Positions 35,080-44,246 of a stretch of 64,000 nucleotides of DNA are shown here, one piece after another (position 1 is the first letter of the stretch; every line of letters starts with the position of its first letter). Made by a program: the position numbers and the translations under genes. The stretch comes from Acinetobacter marinus (GTDB taxonomy: Bacteria; Pseudomonadota; Gammaproteobacteria; Pseudomonadales; Moraxellaceae). The stretch lies in contig NZ_FMYK01000002.1 in NCBI RefSeq assembly GCF_900096915.1, positions 186,001-250,000 on the forward strand, read 5' to 3'. The notes beneath the pieces were generated by a model. That model made no database searches. It was not told the DNA's origin and saw nothing but the letters and a program-made list of their open reading frames with translations.

Positions 35080-36165
35080 ATGATTGAACAGATGGACTTA
35101 GTGATCGCATGGGTGGATGGCAATGATCCTGCGCTCAAGGCGAAACGAGAGCAATATCAAGGCAAAGCCAAAAGCCAAGCCTCGGATGCGGTGAGCGAGA
35201 CCCGTTTTGCCAGTAATCATGAGATTTATTTCAATATTGCTTCGATATTAAAGTATGTGCCATTTAGTGGGCATATTTATATTGTGGCGGATAGTCAGTC
35301 GCCTGCTTGGTTGAATGAGTTTCATCAGCAAGGTTTGTGTGCAGCCGATAAAATCAAAGTGATTGATCACCGAGAATTATTTCGTGGTTATGAGCAACAT
35401 TTGCCGACTTTTAATACCCGTTCGATCGAGTCGATGCTGTGGAATATCGACGGCTTATCCGATTATTTTATTTATTTAAATGATGATTTTTTCTTTAACG
35501 CCGATGCCAAAATCAGCGACTTTGTCAGTGACTGCGAGGTAGAACCTAAGGCGAAGCGCAAGTGGATCAAATCTGCACAGTCGAAAAATAAGCAAACGAA
35601 ACCCAATTATGCCGATGTACAGCAAATCGTCACTTACGGACATTGGGCAAATAGTTTTCCGATCAAAGCCAAGTTGAAATATCGTCAATTCTTAAAACAA
35701 CAAATTGGCAAACCGATTCAGCCAAAACATATGATTGCGCAGATGATGGGTGCGGATATTTTAGGTTTTAAGCAGTTTTTTGAAATTCATCATTATCCAC
35801 ATAGCGTCGATCGTCGTATTTTGGCAGACTATTTTATGGCGCATCCTGAGCTATTGGAGAAACAGATTCGCTATAAATTCCGTCATGTGGCACAGCTCAA
35901 TCCGATTTCTTTGATGAATCATTTGAAAATCCAACAACGACAAGCCGATCTGCGGGCAGATTTGCCGATTGCTTATTTAAAAAATGAGCAAGGTGTTGAA
36001 ACCTTCTTGACGCAACTGGCGGATAGCACAATTCAATACGGTTGTATGCAAAGTTTGGATCAGCTCGATACGTTGCAACAACAGCAAATTTACACTGCAT
36101 TTATGCATAAGCTCGGTGATTATTTGCCGAATTCGTTAAAAGCACAAATTTCCGCCCAAGCCTAA
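35080..36165 (+). CDS. Stealth-family sugar-phosphate transferase
   Basis: Protein of 361 residues. Conserved region 1 is MDLVIAWVDGNDPALK at the N-terminus. Region 2 includes LPTFNTRSIESMLWNIDGLSDYFIYLNDDFFF. A CR3-like HHYPHSVDRRILADYF comes later. Stealth proteins transfer hexose-1-phosphate from nucleotide sugars to form phosphodiester-linked glycans, and are found in capsules (for example Neisseria) and in eukaryotic GlcNAc-phosphotransferase. Here it lies among LOS glycosyltransferases, 57 bases after the previous gene. A sugar-phosphate substitution on the LOS core or a surface glycan is inferred. Confidence 0.83.
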   Translation: MIEQMDLVIAWVDGNDPALKAKREQYQGKAKSQASDAVSETRFASNHEIYFNIASILKYVPFSGHIYIVADSQSPAWLNEFHQQGLCAADKIKVIDHRELFRGYEQHLPTFNTRSIESMLWNIDGLSDYFIYLNDDFFFNADAKISDFVSDCEVEPKAKRKWIKSAQSKNKQTKPNYADVQQIVTYGHWANSFPIKAKLKYRQFLKQQIGKPIQPKHMIAQMMGADILGFKQFFEIHHYPHSVDRRILADYFMAHPELLEKQIRYKFRHVAQLNPISLMNHLKIQQRQADLRADLPIAYLKNEQGVETFLTQLADSTIQYGCMQSLDQLDTLQQQQIYTAFMHKLGDYLPNSLKAQISAQA

Positions 36166-36186
36166 TTGGTGAGGTGAGCAATATTG

Positions 36187-36948
36187 ATGAAAGTCCTGAC
36201 TTATTTAATTAATTTAGACGGTAGTGATGCGAGGTTGGCACGTGCCACGGCGCAGTTAAACCAAAGTAACACCACGTTCCAGCGGTTTTCGGCGTATGAT
36301 GGTCGAGGCAAAGCACTGTCTGAATTTTCAGATTACGATGCGTCACAGACACAGCAACTCCTCGGACGGACATTACTGAATTCTGAGTTGGGCTGTTATC
36401 TTAGTCATTATGGTTGTGTTGAGCAGTTCCTCGCTAGTGATGCAGATTATCTGGTCGTGCTTGAAGATGATATGAAAATTGCTGCGGATTTTCAGCAACG
36501 TATCGATGAGATTTTGACCTATTTGCATCAACATCCTGAGATCGATTGGTACTTGATCAATATTGCTGCCAAGAAGAAAAAGCTGGCAAAAGACATTACT
36601 CAGTTTGGCGAGCATGCTTTGTGGCATGCCTATTATTTCCCGATTCGTGGTTTGGGCTTGATCTGGTCACGACAAGGTGCTGAGGCATTCTTGAAAGCGG
36701 GTAAACCGATGCACATGCCTGTTGATATTTTCTTTCAAACGTGGCTCAGTAAAAATGGCAAAGGCTTAGGCGTATGGCCAGCGTTGGTGCGGCCTGCGGG
36801 CTTGGACAGTGATATTCTCGGCACCGTGGCATCACAAGGCATTTCTCGAAAAGAGAAAGAAAATCGTCAATCCACTTACGGTATCAAGAAGCAAAAACGC
36901 ATGTGGCGAGATAAGTGGAATGCGGTGAAGCATAAATATTTGGATTAA
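36187..36948 (+). CDS. GT25-family LOS glycosyltransferase
   Basis: Protein of 253 residues. The GT25 (LPS biosynthesis, LgtB/Lex1) pattern is visible: VLTYLINLDGSDARLARATAQL at the start, NSELGCYLSHYGCVEQFL (~62-79) and the acidic motif YLVVLEDDM (~88-96). Such enzymes transfer galactose or related sugars to LOS. A TTG codon precedes the ATG at 36187 directly, and GAGG lies further upstream. It follows the Stealth gene by 21 bases, probably in one operon. Confidence 0.83.
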   Translation: MKVLTYLINLDGSDARLARATAQLNQSNTTFQRFSAYDGRGKALSEFSDYDASQTQQLLGRTLLNSELGCYLSHYGCVEQFLASDADYLVVLEDDMKIAADFQQRIDEILTYLHQHPEIDWYLINIAAKKKKLAKDITQFGEHALWHAYYFPIRGLGLIWSRQGAEAFLKAGKPMHMPVDIFFQTWLSKNGKGLGVWPALVRPAGLDSDILGTVASQGISRKEKENRQSTYGIKKQKRMWRDKWNAVKHKYLD

Positions 36949-37017
36949 AACGCAGGCAGTTTATGCGAATGAACTAAGCATGGCGAGATCAAATATGATG
37001 AGATCAAGCATGACTGG

Positions 37018-37962
37018 ATGGTTGCTGAAGTGAAAATTTTTAAAAAATTATTTTATCGCATGCAGTTTTATTGGCTGTATTGGACCAAGCAACAAGGGCA
37101 GTGCGATGCGGTGAATAATTTTGCTGGGCAACTGATTATCCAACCTAGTACTCGCATAGCAGATTCAGAAGGTGTCGTATTTCCAAAAATTATCTGGCTA
37201 TATTGGCAAGGTGACATGCCTGCATTGGTACGGCACTGTATTGATCAGATCAAGACCTTACATTCAGATTATGCGGTGCATGTGCTTGATCCGCAGAGCG
37301 TTAATGAATTTATCCAATTTGATCTACACTCCCCCGTGTTGCAAAAGGCGACTGCACAACAACGTGCGGATCTGATTCGTTTTGATCTACTCTATCATCA
37401 TGGTGGGATTTGGCTGGATGCCAGTATCATGCTCTATGAAAAACTCGATTGGATTGTGCAGTTGATGCATAACACGCAAACACAGAGTTTCGCCTATTAC
37501 CGTAAGAAAAATACCACCTTGCCAGAATTTCCTGTGGTAGAAAATTGGTTGCTGGCAACGCTTCCTCAGCAAGCATTCTTTAAACGCTGGTTTGATGAAC
37601 TGTTCGTAGCGATAGAGGGTGGTGTTGCGCAGTATATTCAAGCGATTCGAGCGAACTACCCCAATTATGATGATTACTTTCAACGGATTGGGCGCTTGGA
37701 ATATTTGGTCGCTTATGTGGCGTGTCAGAAAGTCATGCGAGATGACATGCCGAGTATGGTGCTGTTAAATTGTGATCAAAATGCATTTTACTATCAAGTT
37801 AAAAATCAATGGGTTAAAGAGCGAACATTAATTGATTTCGCCATCCATAAGGCGCCAAATGAATTGCCAAAACTCATCAAATTGGCAGGAAAAGAACGTC
37901 ATATTCTTGATCAGCATTATGTGAAGCAGCAATATTTTTCAGGTACCTTGCTGGATTTTTAA
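37018..37962 (+). CDS. Capsular polysaccharide synthesis-type glycosyltransferase (GT32-like)
   Basis: Protein of 314 residues. The segment PKIIWLYWQGDMPALVRHCIDQIKTLHSDYAVHVLD and the later ADLIRFDLLYHHGGIWLDASIMLYE match the Gly_transf_sug (DXD sugar-binding) pattern of capsular polysaccharide synthesis proteins. It converges with the minus-strand WaaZ-like gene with a 12-base gap. The acceptor is unknown. The start is the ATG at 37018; the ribosome site is not strong, and a GTG at 37030 is an alternative. Confidence 0.78.
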   Translation: MVAEVKIFKKLFYRMQFYWLYWTKQQGQCDAVNNFAGQLIIQPSTRIADSEGVVFPKIIWLYWQGDMPALVRHCIDQIKTLHSDYAVHVLDPQSVNEFIQFDLHSPVLQKATAQQRADLIRFDLLYHHGGIWLDASIMLYEKLDWIVQLMHNTQTQSFAYYRKKNTTLPEFPVVENWLLATLPQQAFFKRWFDELFVAIEGGVAQYIQAIRANYPNYDDYFQRIGRLEYLVAYVACQKVMRDDMPSMVLLNCDQNAFYYQVKNQWVKERTLIDFAIHKAPNELPKLIKLAGKERHILDQHYVKQQYFSGTLLDF

Positions 37963-37974
37963 TACCTTTTCGGT

Positions 37975-38934
37975 TTAGTTATTAGAGTCGGATGACGCAT
38001 TGATTTTTGAATCAGACCAAATGTGATTCGGGTCGACTTTGGTGAAAGATTCCACGGCGCTCTGCTCGGATAGGTTGTAGACTTTAATATTTTTCATCTT
38101 CAAAAAATGAGAAGCAGTATGAAATGCAGGGAAAATATCACTTAGATATTGATCTAGCATTGTTGGCTGTTTTGTTTGCGTATCCTCATAAAATCGAGGC
38201 TGATTAAAATTACTCATATCCAAACCAGCTAAATATATTTCATCATAAGAGAGTGCATAGGTAATCTGCAAAGCTACATATGCGACAGTAAAATAATCAA
38301 ATACAGCATTTTCAATATGTTGAGAAAATCCTTTACCGTCGTGTAGGTAAAAATATTCTTGCTCAGTGTTTACAGTTATGCGAGAACCCAAAAATCGCTC
38401 AATCTTTCCTTCTGTAATTGTTTCAATAACTTTAACTTGACACTTGATTTGATCAGGTCGAATTTTTCTAAGAATAATATCTAAGCATCGTGGTGTAGTG
38501 AATAATACACAATCACTTCGCAATACTTTGGAAACTAAATCAAAACGATTATTGGTGAAATTGTGATCAATAATGACATAATATTTAAACTTAATATTGG
38601 GTAATGAAATAGAGCCATTCGTACCAATATAATCAACACCATCTTTTGAAAATATATCACTTGGATATTCTTTAATGGATGGACCTGTCATAACCAGCAT
38701 TGCTTTTTTTAGTTCGCTTAATGGAATGCTGGAATTATCTGCTATAAGTTGATTTTTAAAGTAAACTTGATCAATTCCACCTTGTGTGTTTCGAGTGACT
38801 TGATAATACGGCCAATATCTACGATTATGCTTAAAAGCCTTTGGATGAGAATATTTGTAAATGACTTTATAAAAATTTCGTAAAATCAAATTTGAGAAAA
38901 ATAACTGAATATTCTGAAAAGCCATAAACATCAT
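37975..38934 (-). CDS. WaaZ-like LOS core protein (possible KdoIII transferase)
   Basis: Protein of 319 residues. The middle and C-terminal parts resemble E. coli WaaZ (RfaZ), which adds a third Kdo to the LPS inner core. MLVMTGPSIKEYPSDIF corresponds to its N-terminal motif, and VAYVALQITYALSYDEIYLAG followed by LDMSNFNQPRFYED to the conserved C-terminal block. An extra ~70 N-terminal residues are present. Codon use and base composition are clearly AT-richer than upstream genes. The similarity is recognised from memory, so the exact activity is tentative; a role in LOS core modification is likely. Confidence 0.65.
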   Translation of the reverse strand: MMFMAFQNIQLFFSNLILRNFYKVIYKYSHPKAFKHNRRYWPYYQVTRNTQGGIDQVYFKNQLIADNSSIPLSELKKAMLVMTGPSIKEYPSDIFSKDGVDYIGTNGSISLPNIKFKYYVIIDHNFTNNRFDLVSKVLRSDCVLFTTPRCLDIILRKIRPDQIKCQVKVIETITEGKIERFLGSRITVNTEQEYFYLHDGKGFSQHIENAVFDYFTVAYVALQITYALSYDEIYLAGLDMSNFNQPRFYEDTQTKQPTMLDQYLSDIFPAFHTASHFLKMKNIKVYNLSEQSAVESFTKVDPNHIWSDSKINASSDSNN

Positions 38935-38976
38935 CGTAGTTGAATAACTGTGGAAAAATACACGAGGTAATCTAAA

Positions 38977-39882
38977 TTAGCCATCCAATTTAAAAGTAGA
39001 TTTTTTAAATTTTGCTTTGAATTTGTGTATTTGTGATTTTAACCAGCTTGATTGAGCGCTAGGGCGAGTCACTTTGTTGCCTTGATAGTTGATTTGTGTG
39101 GCTTTTGAAAAATCACCATAAGGTTCAATCATATAGTTTTCAGGCTGATAACCTGAATCTATTGCCTCTTGATAATATGTATCAAAAAGTTCACTTAGAT
39201 CAGCTCTTGGATGTGGCATGATTTTACCATCAAACCAGTGTTTCTGATTGGTTTTAGCTAATCGAGGAAGCGCATATTTATGACTAAACTGAGTGCCCAT
39301 ATCTGAATAATGCAAAATTTTAATTTCAGATATTGGTAAATCTTCACCATCAATATTGTTATAACTATGTTGATACGGTTCGACGAGTTCAGGCTTTTCT
39401 TTTAATAGACGCATTAAATTTTTGTGCCCGTCAGGATTGTCTTGAATTTCTTTCAATGGTGGTAGATATGACTTGGCTTTTTCACAATCCCATACACAGG
39501 TGCATAGGCGTGCAGCACTTTTGCCACCTTTCGCAATCACCATCGCATCATTTTGCATTGGATGTGACCATAATTCAGCAATGTCACACAGTACAATGAC
39601 ATCAGCATCCATATAGATTGCACGACCTTCGAAATGACAAAGTTCTGGAATCGCCCAACGAAAGCCCGAGAACGGTGTAGCCCATTTTTCAGTGCGCCAT
39701 CCTTCCTGCGTGGTTTCATCAGAATACCAAGGACTTTGGCGATCATGGCTGAGTTGCATCCAAGTGATTTCAATAGGATGTTTGGTATTTTTACGAACGC
39801 TATAGTCAAGCACCATCATTTGTTCAAGATCGCAATTATTGGGATCACAACCGACAAAAATCTTGATGATTTCTTCACTCAT
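38977..39882 (-). CDS. GT8-like glycosyltransferase
   Basis: Protein of 301 residues from the ATG at 39882, which has AGGA about eight bases before it; the frame extends to 39900. The fold is GT-A: IKIFVGCDPNNCDLEQMMVLDYSVRKN at the start and the DXD motif AIYMDADVIVLCDI at about 91-104, with a C-terminal HYSDMGTQ. This resembles GT8-type transferases adding glucose or galactose to LPS. The C-terminus is Lys-rich, suiting membrane association. Same strand as the WaaZ-like gene, 42 bases upstream of it, probably an operon. Confidence 0.75.
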   Translation of the reverse strand: MSEEIIKIFVGCDPNNCDLEQMMVLDYSVRKNTKHPIEITWMQLSHDRQSPWYSDETTQEGWRTEKWATPFSGFRWAIPELCHFEGRAIYMDADVIVLCDIAELWSHPMQNDAMVIAKGGKSAARLCTCVWDCEKAKSYLPPLKEIQDNPDGHKNLMRLLKEKPELVEPYQHSYNNIDGEDLPISEIKILHYSDMGTQFSHKYALPRLAKTNQKHWFDGKIMPHPRADLSELFDTYYQEAIDSGYQPENYMIEPYGDFSKATQINYQGNKVTRPSAQSSWLKSQIHKFKAKFKKSTFKLDG

Positions 39883-40022
39883 TTGTAGTATTCCTAACAC
39901 GTCATTTCTTCTATGATATAGGATAATGGCTGGGCTAAACAGATTTTGTTAGTATTGTGTCTGTTAAAATCACAAATCTTTTGGTTTTTTGATTTATTTT
40001 AATAAAGCGAGAACGGTTTTCG

Positions 40023-40844
40023 ATGTCGATTAAAAATTTCATCATTAGTTTATCTACTGCGCAAGAACGTCGTGAACATGTGACGAAAGAGTTTGAAAGA
40101 CAACAGGTAGAGTTTGAGTTTTTTAACGCAATAACCCCTTCAACGATGGATTTTACTTGTGCTGAGTTGAGGATAGGCAAATATCAATCTACTTTGCATC
40201 CAAATGAAATTTCCTGTTTACTCAGTCATATGATGGTTTGGAAAAAAGCTGTCGATGAACATCTTGATTATGTAGCTATTTTTGAAGATGATATTTATTT
40301 AGGTGAGTCTGCAAATGAATTTCTAGGCAGCACAGCATGGATTCCAAAAGAACATTCTTTAGTTAAGTTGGAAATGTTTTATAAAAAAATTGGAATAGCG
40401 ATAAATAATAAAAATATCTCTGCACCAAATCATCGTAAGTTATTACTCTTAAATGAACCTCATATGGGCTGTGCGGGCTATTTGATTTCTAGAGAAGTAG
40501 CACAAGAGTTGCTAGCTTTTACAATAAATAGCCAAGTATTAATACCTGTTGACCATATTGTTTTTCGAGAATACCCAAAAATAAATGAGTTAAAAATATA
40601 TCAGCTTTCTCCTGCACTATGTGTGCAAGACATGATCTTAACCTCTGGAAAAACACGTTTTCCTAGTGCGCTTGAAGACGTTCGCAATGTGAGGAAAGGA
40701 AAAAATACACAGAAAGAAAAATTGCCACTAAGTGCTAAAATTCAAAAAGAGTGTTTGCGTATTTGGTTCAAAGTAAAAAAAATAGCAATCAATTTTTCTA
40801 AACTAAAACATGGAACTAAAATGTTTAAAATAAAATTTAGATAA
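40023..40844 (+). CDS. GT25-family LOS glycosyltransferase (second)
   Basis: Protein of 273 residues. GT25 hallmarks are KNFIISLSTAQERREHVTKEF at the start, NEISCLLSHMMVWKKAV (~60-76) and the acidic motif YVAIFEDDIY (~81-90). The C-terminal ~60 residues are Lys-rich, as in LgtB/Lex1-type enzymes that associate with the inner membrane. It is AT-rich and differs clearly in sequence from the other GT25 gene at 36187. It stands alone on the plus strand between two minus-strand genes. The sugar transferred is unknown. Confidence 0.83.
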   Translation: MSIKNFIISLSTAQERREHVTKEFERQQVEFEFFNAITPSTMDFTCAELRIGKYQSTLHPNEISCLLSHMMVWKKAVDEHLDYVAIFEDDIYLGESANEFLGSTAWIPKEHSLVKLEMFYKKIGIAINNKNISAPNHRKLLLLNEPHMGCAGYLISREVAQELLAFTINSQVLIPVDHIVFREYPKINELKIYQLSPALCVQDMILTSGKTRFPSALEDVRNVRKGKNTQKEKLPLSAKIQKECLRIWFKVKKIAINFSKLKHGTKMFKIKFR

Positions 40845-40898
40845 ATTTTTCATTTGATTTAAATATCCTATATTTGGGTGGGTAGATGTGGATTGTTG

Positions 40899-41963
40899 CT
40901 ATATTTTTGCATTAGGTAATAGAATTTTTTGATATGGCTCCAGATTAAGTATGTTTTTAATCCAATTTTTAAAACTATATTTATCTCGAATTGAGTCGTC
41001 GATGTGGTGATAGGGAAGACGTAAAAATTCTCCTAACATCGAAAGATCTTCTCCGTCCCATATAAGAATGTTATTCGGATGATAAAAGTCATAGTCTTTG
41101 ACTGTACTATTGTTGGTAATTAATTTTTTCTGATAATAAAGTGCTTCAAACGTCCGAAAAGAAAGACCATGATGAATGGGATTAACGACATCGACTAAAA
41201 TGTCTGACTGGTTGATTCGATCAATATTTTCATCAAATTTAATACTATCAGTAATTAATTTAATCGTTTTACATTGATAGGTATTTGAGGTGATTTTATT
41301 TTTTTTGAAATAGAGAATATTAAAGTCAAGTAGAATGCCTTGCTTAAGAAGCGCTTGAGCGCATTTTTCTAAAGTAGCCGTTCGGTCATCAAAATGTATA
41401 CCTACAAAATATGCTACCACACCCTCATGTGCAATAGGTTGCGGTAGGTACATGTCAAAATAAAAATTGGTTGTGCCCTGTAAATGATATTTTTGATAAT
41501 CGTCATTGGATAAATCTAAAGGGTCGAAGACGTAAAATTGATCAAATTGGTTTATGGATTGTACTGTTTTGGGTAGGCGATTTAGTCCATTCCACTGATA
41601 ACCAATAAGCTTATCTGAAGTGGCGGATTTCATCATTTTGAGCTGCTGTAAGCTAAATAAGTCTGGACGAATGACTAGGGTGAAGTCGACCGACCTGTTT
41701 GCCATTGTTCTTTTTATTGTGTCATCGATGATTTTTTCTTTAATTTTATTTTTCGCCTTTACCTTATATGTTGGGTCAAGAAATAAATACTTATGAAAAA
41801 AATGATAAATTTTATGTAAATAATTCAACTTAATGTTGATTTGATATTCAGGTGAACAGTCGATGAATGAAACATCAATATCATGGTGTTGCAAGTTCTC
41901 TTGTATTGGTTGCGCAAAGTTGCTATGGCTTGGCATTGCAAGAATGATTTTTAATTTCCGCAT
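40899..41963 (-). CDS. Unclassified GT-B-like protein of the LOS region
   Basis: Protein of 354 residues that I cannot assign to a named family. It starts KLKIILAMPSHSNFAQPIQENL. The C-terminal HHGLSFRTFEALYYQKKLITNNSTVKDYDFY looks like the donor-binding part of a GT-B glycosyltransferase. It is AT-rich, basic, and lacks a signal peptide. Position among glycosyltransferases and divergent from rmlB supports a role in surface-sugar synthesis. A function as glycosyltransferase is inferred only from this pattern and context. Confidence 0.6.
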   Translation of the reverse strand: MRKLKIILAMPSHSNFAQPIQENLQHHDIDVSFIDCSPEYQINIKLNYLHKIYHFFHKYLFLDPTYKVKAKNKIKEKIIDDTIKRTMANRSVDFTLVIRPDLFSLQQLKMMKSATSDKLIGYQWNGLNRLPKTVQSINQFDQFYVFDPLDLSNDDYQKYHLQGTTNFYFDMYLPQPIAHEGVVAYFVGIHFDDRTATLEKCAQALLKQGILLDFNILYFKKNKITSNTYQCKTIKLITDSIKFDENIDRINQSDILVDVVNPIHHGLSFRTFEALYYQKKLITNNSTVKDYDFYHPNNILIWDGEDLSMLGEFLRLPYHHIDDSIRDKYSFKNWIKNILNLEPYQKILLPNAKI

Positions 41964-42218
41964 GATTGACCTGAAAGGAGATAAGCCAGAATGTATAAGA
42001 AAAGGCTACTTTTGAACAGTAAGATGCTTTTTCATGCACATAATGAGGGGTGGTAGGGAGTAAGGAGTAAAATTTACTTAAAAGGTTGCCTAAAAATTCT
42101 GCTGAAAACGCCATAACACAACACTTCTGCGCAAAAGGATAACAGCTTGATCAAACGCATTCATGAAGCAAAATGTTATCATAGCTCAGCTCGATTTTGC
42201 GAATAGGTGTCTTGGGTT

Positions 42219-43295
42219 GTGAAAATATTAATTACAGGTGGTGCAGGATTTATTGGTTCAGCGGTGATTCGTCATATCATTGAGCATACCGATGACTCAG
42301 TGCTGAATGTGGATAAGCTGACCTATGCAGGTAACTTAGCCTCATTGGCATCAATTGAACATAATCCACGTTACCAGTTTTCGCAGACAGATATTTGTGA
42401 CCGAGCGGCTTTAGATCGCCTATTTTCCGAGTTTCAACCTGATGCAGTCATGCATCTGGCAGCAGAGTCCCACGTTGATCGTTCTATCTCGGGTTCTGCC
42501 GCTTTTATTGAAACCAATATTATTGGCACCTATCAGTTGCTTGAGGCAAGCCGCTACTATTGGAACAGTTTAGAAAGCCAGCAGAAGCAAGCATTTCGCT
42601 TCCATCATATCTCAACGGATGAGGTTTATGGTGATTTGGAAGATACGGATGCATTATTTACCGAATCGACGCCTTATGCCCCGAGCTCGCCGTATTCTGC
42701 GAGTAAAGCCAGTTCTGATCATTTGGTGCGAGCATGGTATCGTACCTATGGCTTGCCTGTGGTGATGAGTAATTGTTCTAATAATTATGGCCCGTATCAT
42801 TTTCCAGAAAAACTGATTCCGTTGATTATTTTAAAGGCTTTGGCAGGAGAAAAACTGCCCGTCTATGGTAATGGACAGCAAATTCGAGATTGGCTCTTTG
42901 TGGAAGATCATGCAAGAGCATTATATACCGTGTTGACTCAGGCAAAAGTGGGTGAAAGCTATAACATTGGCGGACATAATGAACAAAAGAATATCGATGT
43001 GGTGAATGCAATCTGTGCGTTATTAGAGGAACTTGCGCCGCACAAACCAGCAGGTGTGGCGCATTATGCGGATTTAATTTCCTATGTCACCGATCGTCCT
43101 GGTCATGATCTACGCTATGCGATTGATGCCAGCAAGATCCAACGTGACCTTGGTTGGGTGCCTGTGGAGAGTTTTGAATCTGGACTGCGTAAGACCGTGC
43201 AGTGGTATTTAAATCATCAAGATTGGGTGAAGCAGGTTCAAAGTGGGGAATACCAACACTGGATCAAGCAACATTATCAGTCAGCATCTGTTTAA
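42219..43295 (+). CDS. rmlB: dTDP-glucose 4,6-dehydratase
   Basis: Second enzyme of dTDP-L-rhamnose synthesis (358 residues). The NAD motif is ITGGAGFIGSAVIRHII at the N-terminus. The catalytic triad region has HISTDEVYGDL and YSASKASSDHLVRAW (Tyr-x-x-x-Lys). VDKLTYAGNL is typical of RmlB. The frame opens at a GTG at 42207, but the GTG at 42219 gives the usual MKILITGG start with AGGTG upstream. It heads the rmlBDAC operon, which continues with short gaps. Confidence 0.94.
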   Translation: MKILITGGAGFIGSAVIRHIIEHTDDSVLNVDKLTYAGNLASLASIEHNPRYQFSQTDICDRAALDRLFSEFQPDAVMHLAAESHVDRSISGSAAFIETNIIGTYQLLEASRYYWNSLESQQKQAFRFHHISTDEVYGDLEDTDALFTESTPYAPSSPYSASKASSDHLVRAWYRTYGLPVVMSNCSNNYGPYHFPEKLIPLIILKALAGEKLPVYGNGQQIRDWLFVEDHARALYTVLTQAKVGESYNIGGHNEQKNIDVVNAICALLEELAPHKPAGVAHYADLISYVTDRPGHDLRYAIDASKIQRDLGWVPVESFESGLRKTVQWYLNHQDWVKQVQSGEYQHWIKQHYQSASV

Positions 43296-43339
43296 AGATG
43301 AATCAGGAAGTATAAATCATAAAAGATGAACCAGAAAAT

Positions 43340-44245
43340 ATGAAAATCCTGTTGCTCGGAAAAAATGGACAAGTTGGTTGGGAGTTGCAACGCGCCTTGC
43401 AACCATTAGGTCAAGTGATTGCGTTGGATCGTGCACTAAGCCAAGATGGACTTTGCGGGGATGTGTGTGACTTCGATATGATGCAACAACTCATCACGAC
43501 ATTGCGCCCTGCTGTTGTCGTAAATGCCACGGCGTATACCGCAGTGGATTTGGCAGAATCAGACCAAAAGCAAGCAGATGCGGTTAATCATTTGGCTGTC
43601 GCCAATCTCGCCAAGCTCTGTAGTGCTCAAGATATTCTATTGATTCATTATTCCACCGATTATGTGTTTAGTGGAGAAGGTCATCGTCCTTGGAGTGAGG
43701 ATGATATCAGCCAGCCGATCAATTACTATGGCGTGAGTAAGCGTAACGGGGAGGAGGCTTTAGACGCAAGTTCGGTAAACTTTATGAATTTTAGAACAAG
43801 TTGGGTCTATGCCACTCAGGGTAATAATTTCATTAAAACGATGCTCAAACTCGCCCAAACCAAGCAAGAATTAAATATTATTCAAGATCAAGTTGGTGCG
43901 CCGACAGGTGCCGCACTGATTGCGGATGTGACGGCTCAGGTCTTGGGCTATTATTTTTTACAACCTTGTGAAGATAGACATGTTCTGCATGGACATTACC
44001 ATCTTGTTGCACAAGGTGAAACCACGTGGTTTGATTATGCGCAATATATTTTTGCACAAGCACAGCACCATGGTAAGCACTTGATGATAGAGGCGGTGCA
44101 TCCGATCCTATCTAAAGATTATCCAACAGCAGCAAAAAGACCACTGAACTCAAGATTAAATACTCAAAAATTACAAAGCACGTTTAATATCCAGTTACCA
44201 CATTGGCAGCACGGTGTGGATCAAGTCATTCAAGAGATTCTATAA
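43340..44245 (+). CDS. rmlD: dTDP-4-dehydrorhamnose reductase
   Basis: Final enzyme of dTDP-L-rhamnose synthesis (301 residues). It reduces dTDP-4-keto-L-rhamnose with NADPH. It has the Rossmann start ILLLGKNGQVGWELQRAL, the DAVNHLAVANLAKLC region, STDYVFSGEG and the catalytic YGVSKRNGEEAL. The stop codon is one base before the rmlA ATG, showing tight operon coupling. The length is normal. Confidence 0.94.
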   Translation: MKILLLGKNGQVGWELQRALQPLGQVIALDRALSQDGLCGDVCDFDMMQQLITTLRPAVVVNATAYTAVDLAESDQKQADAVNHLAVANLAKLCSAQDILLIHYSTDYVFSGEGHRPWSEDDISQPINYYGVSKRNGEEALDASSVNFMNFRTSWVYATQGNNFIKTMLKLAQTKQELNIIQDQVGAPTGAALIADVTAQVLGYYFLQPCEDRHVLHGHYHLVAQGETTWFDYAQYIFAQAQHHGKHLMIEAVHPILSKDYPTAAKRPLNSRLNTQKLQSTFNIQLPHWQHGVDQVIQEIL

Positions 44246-44246
44246 C

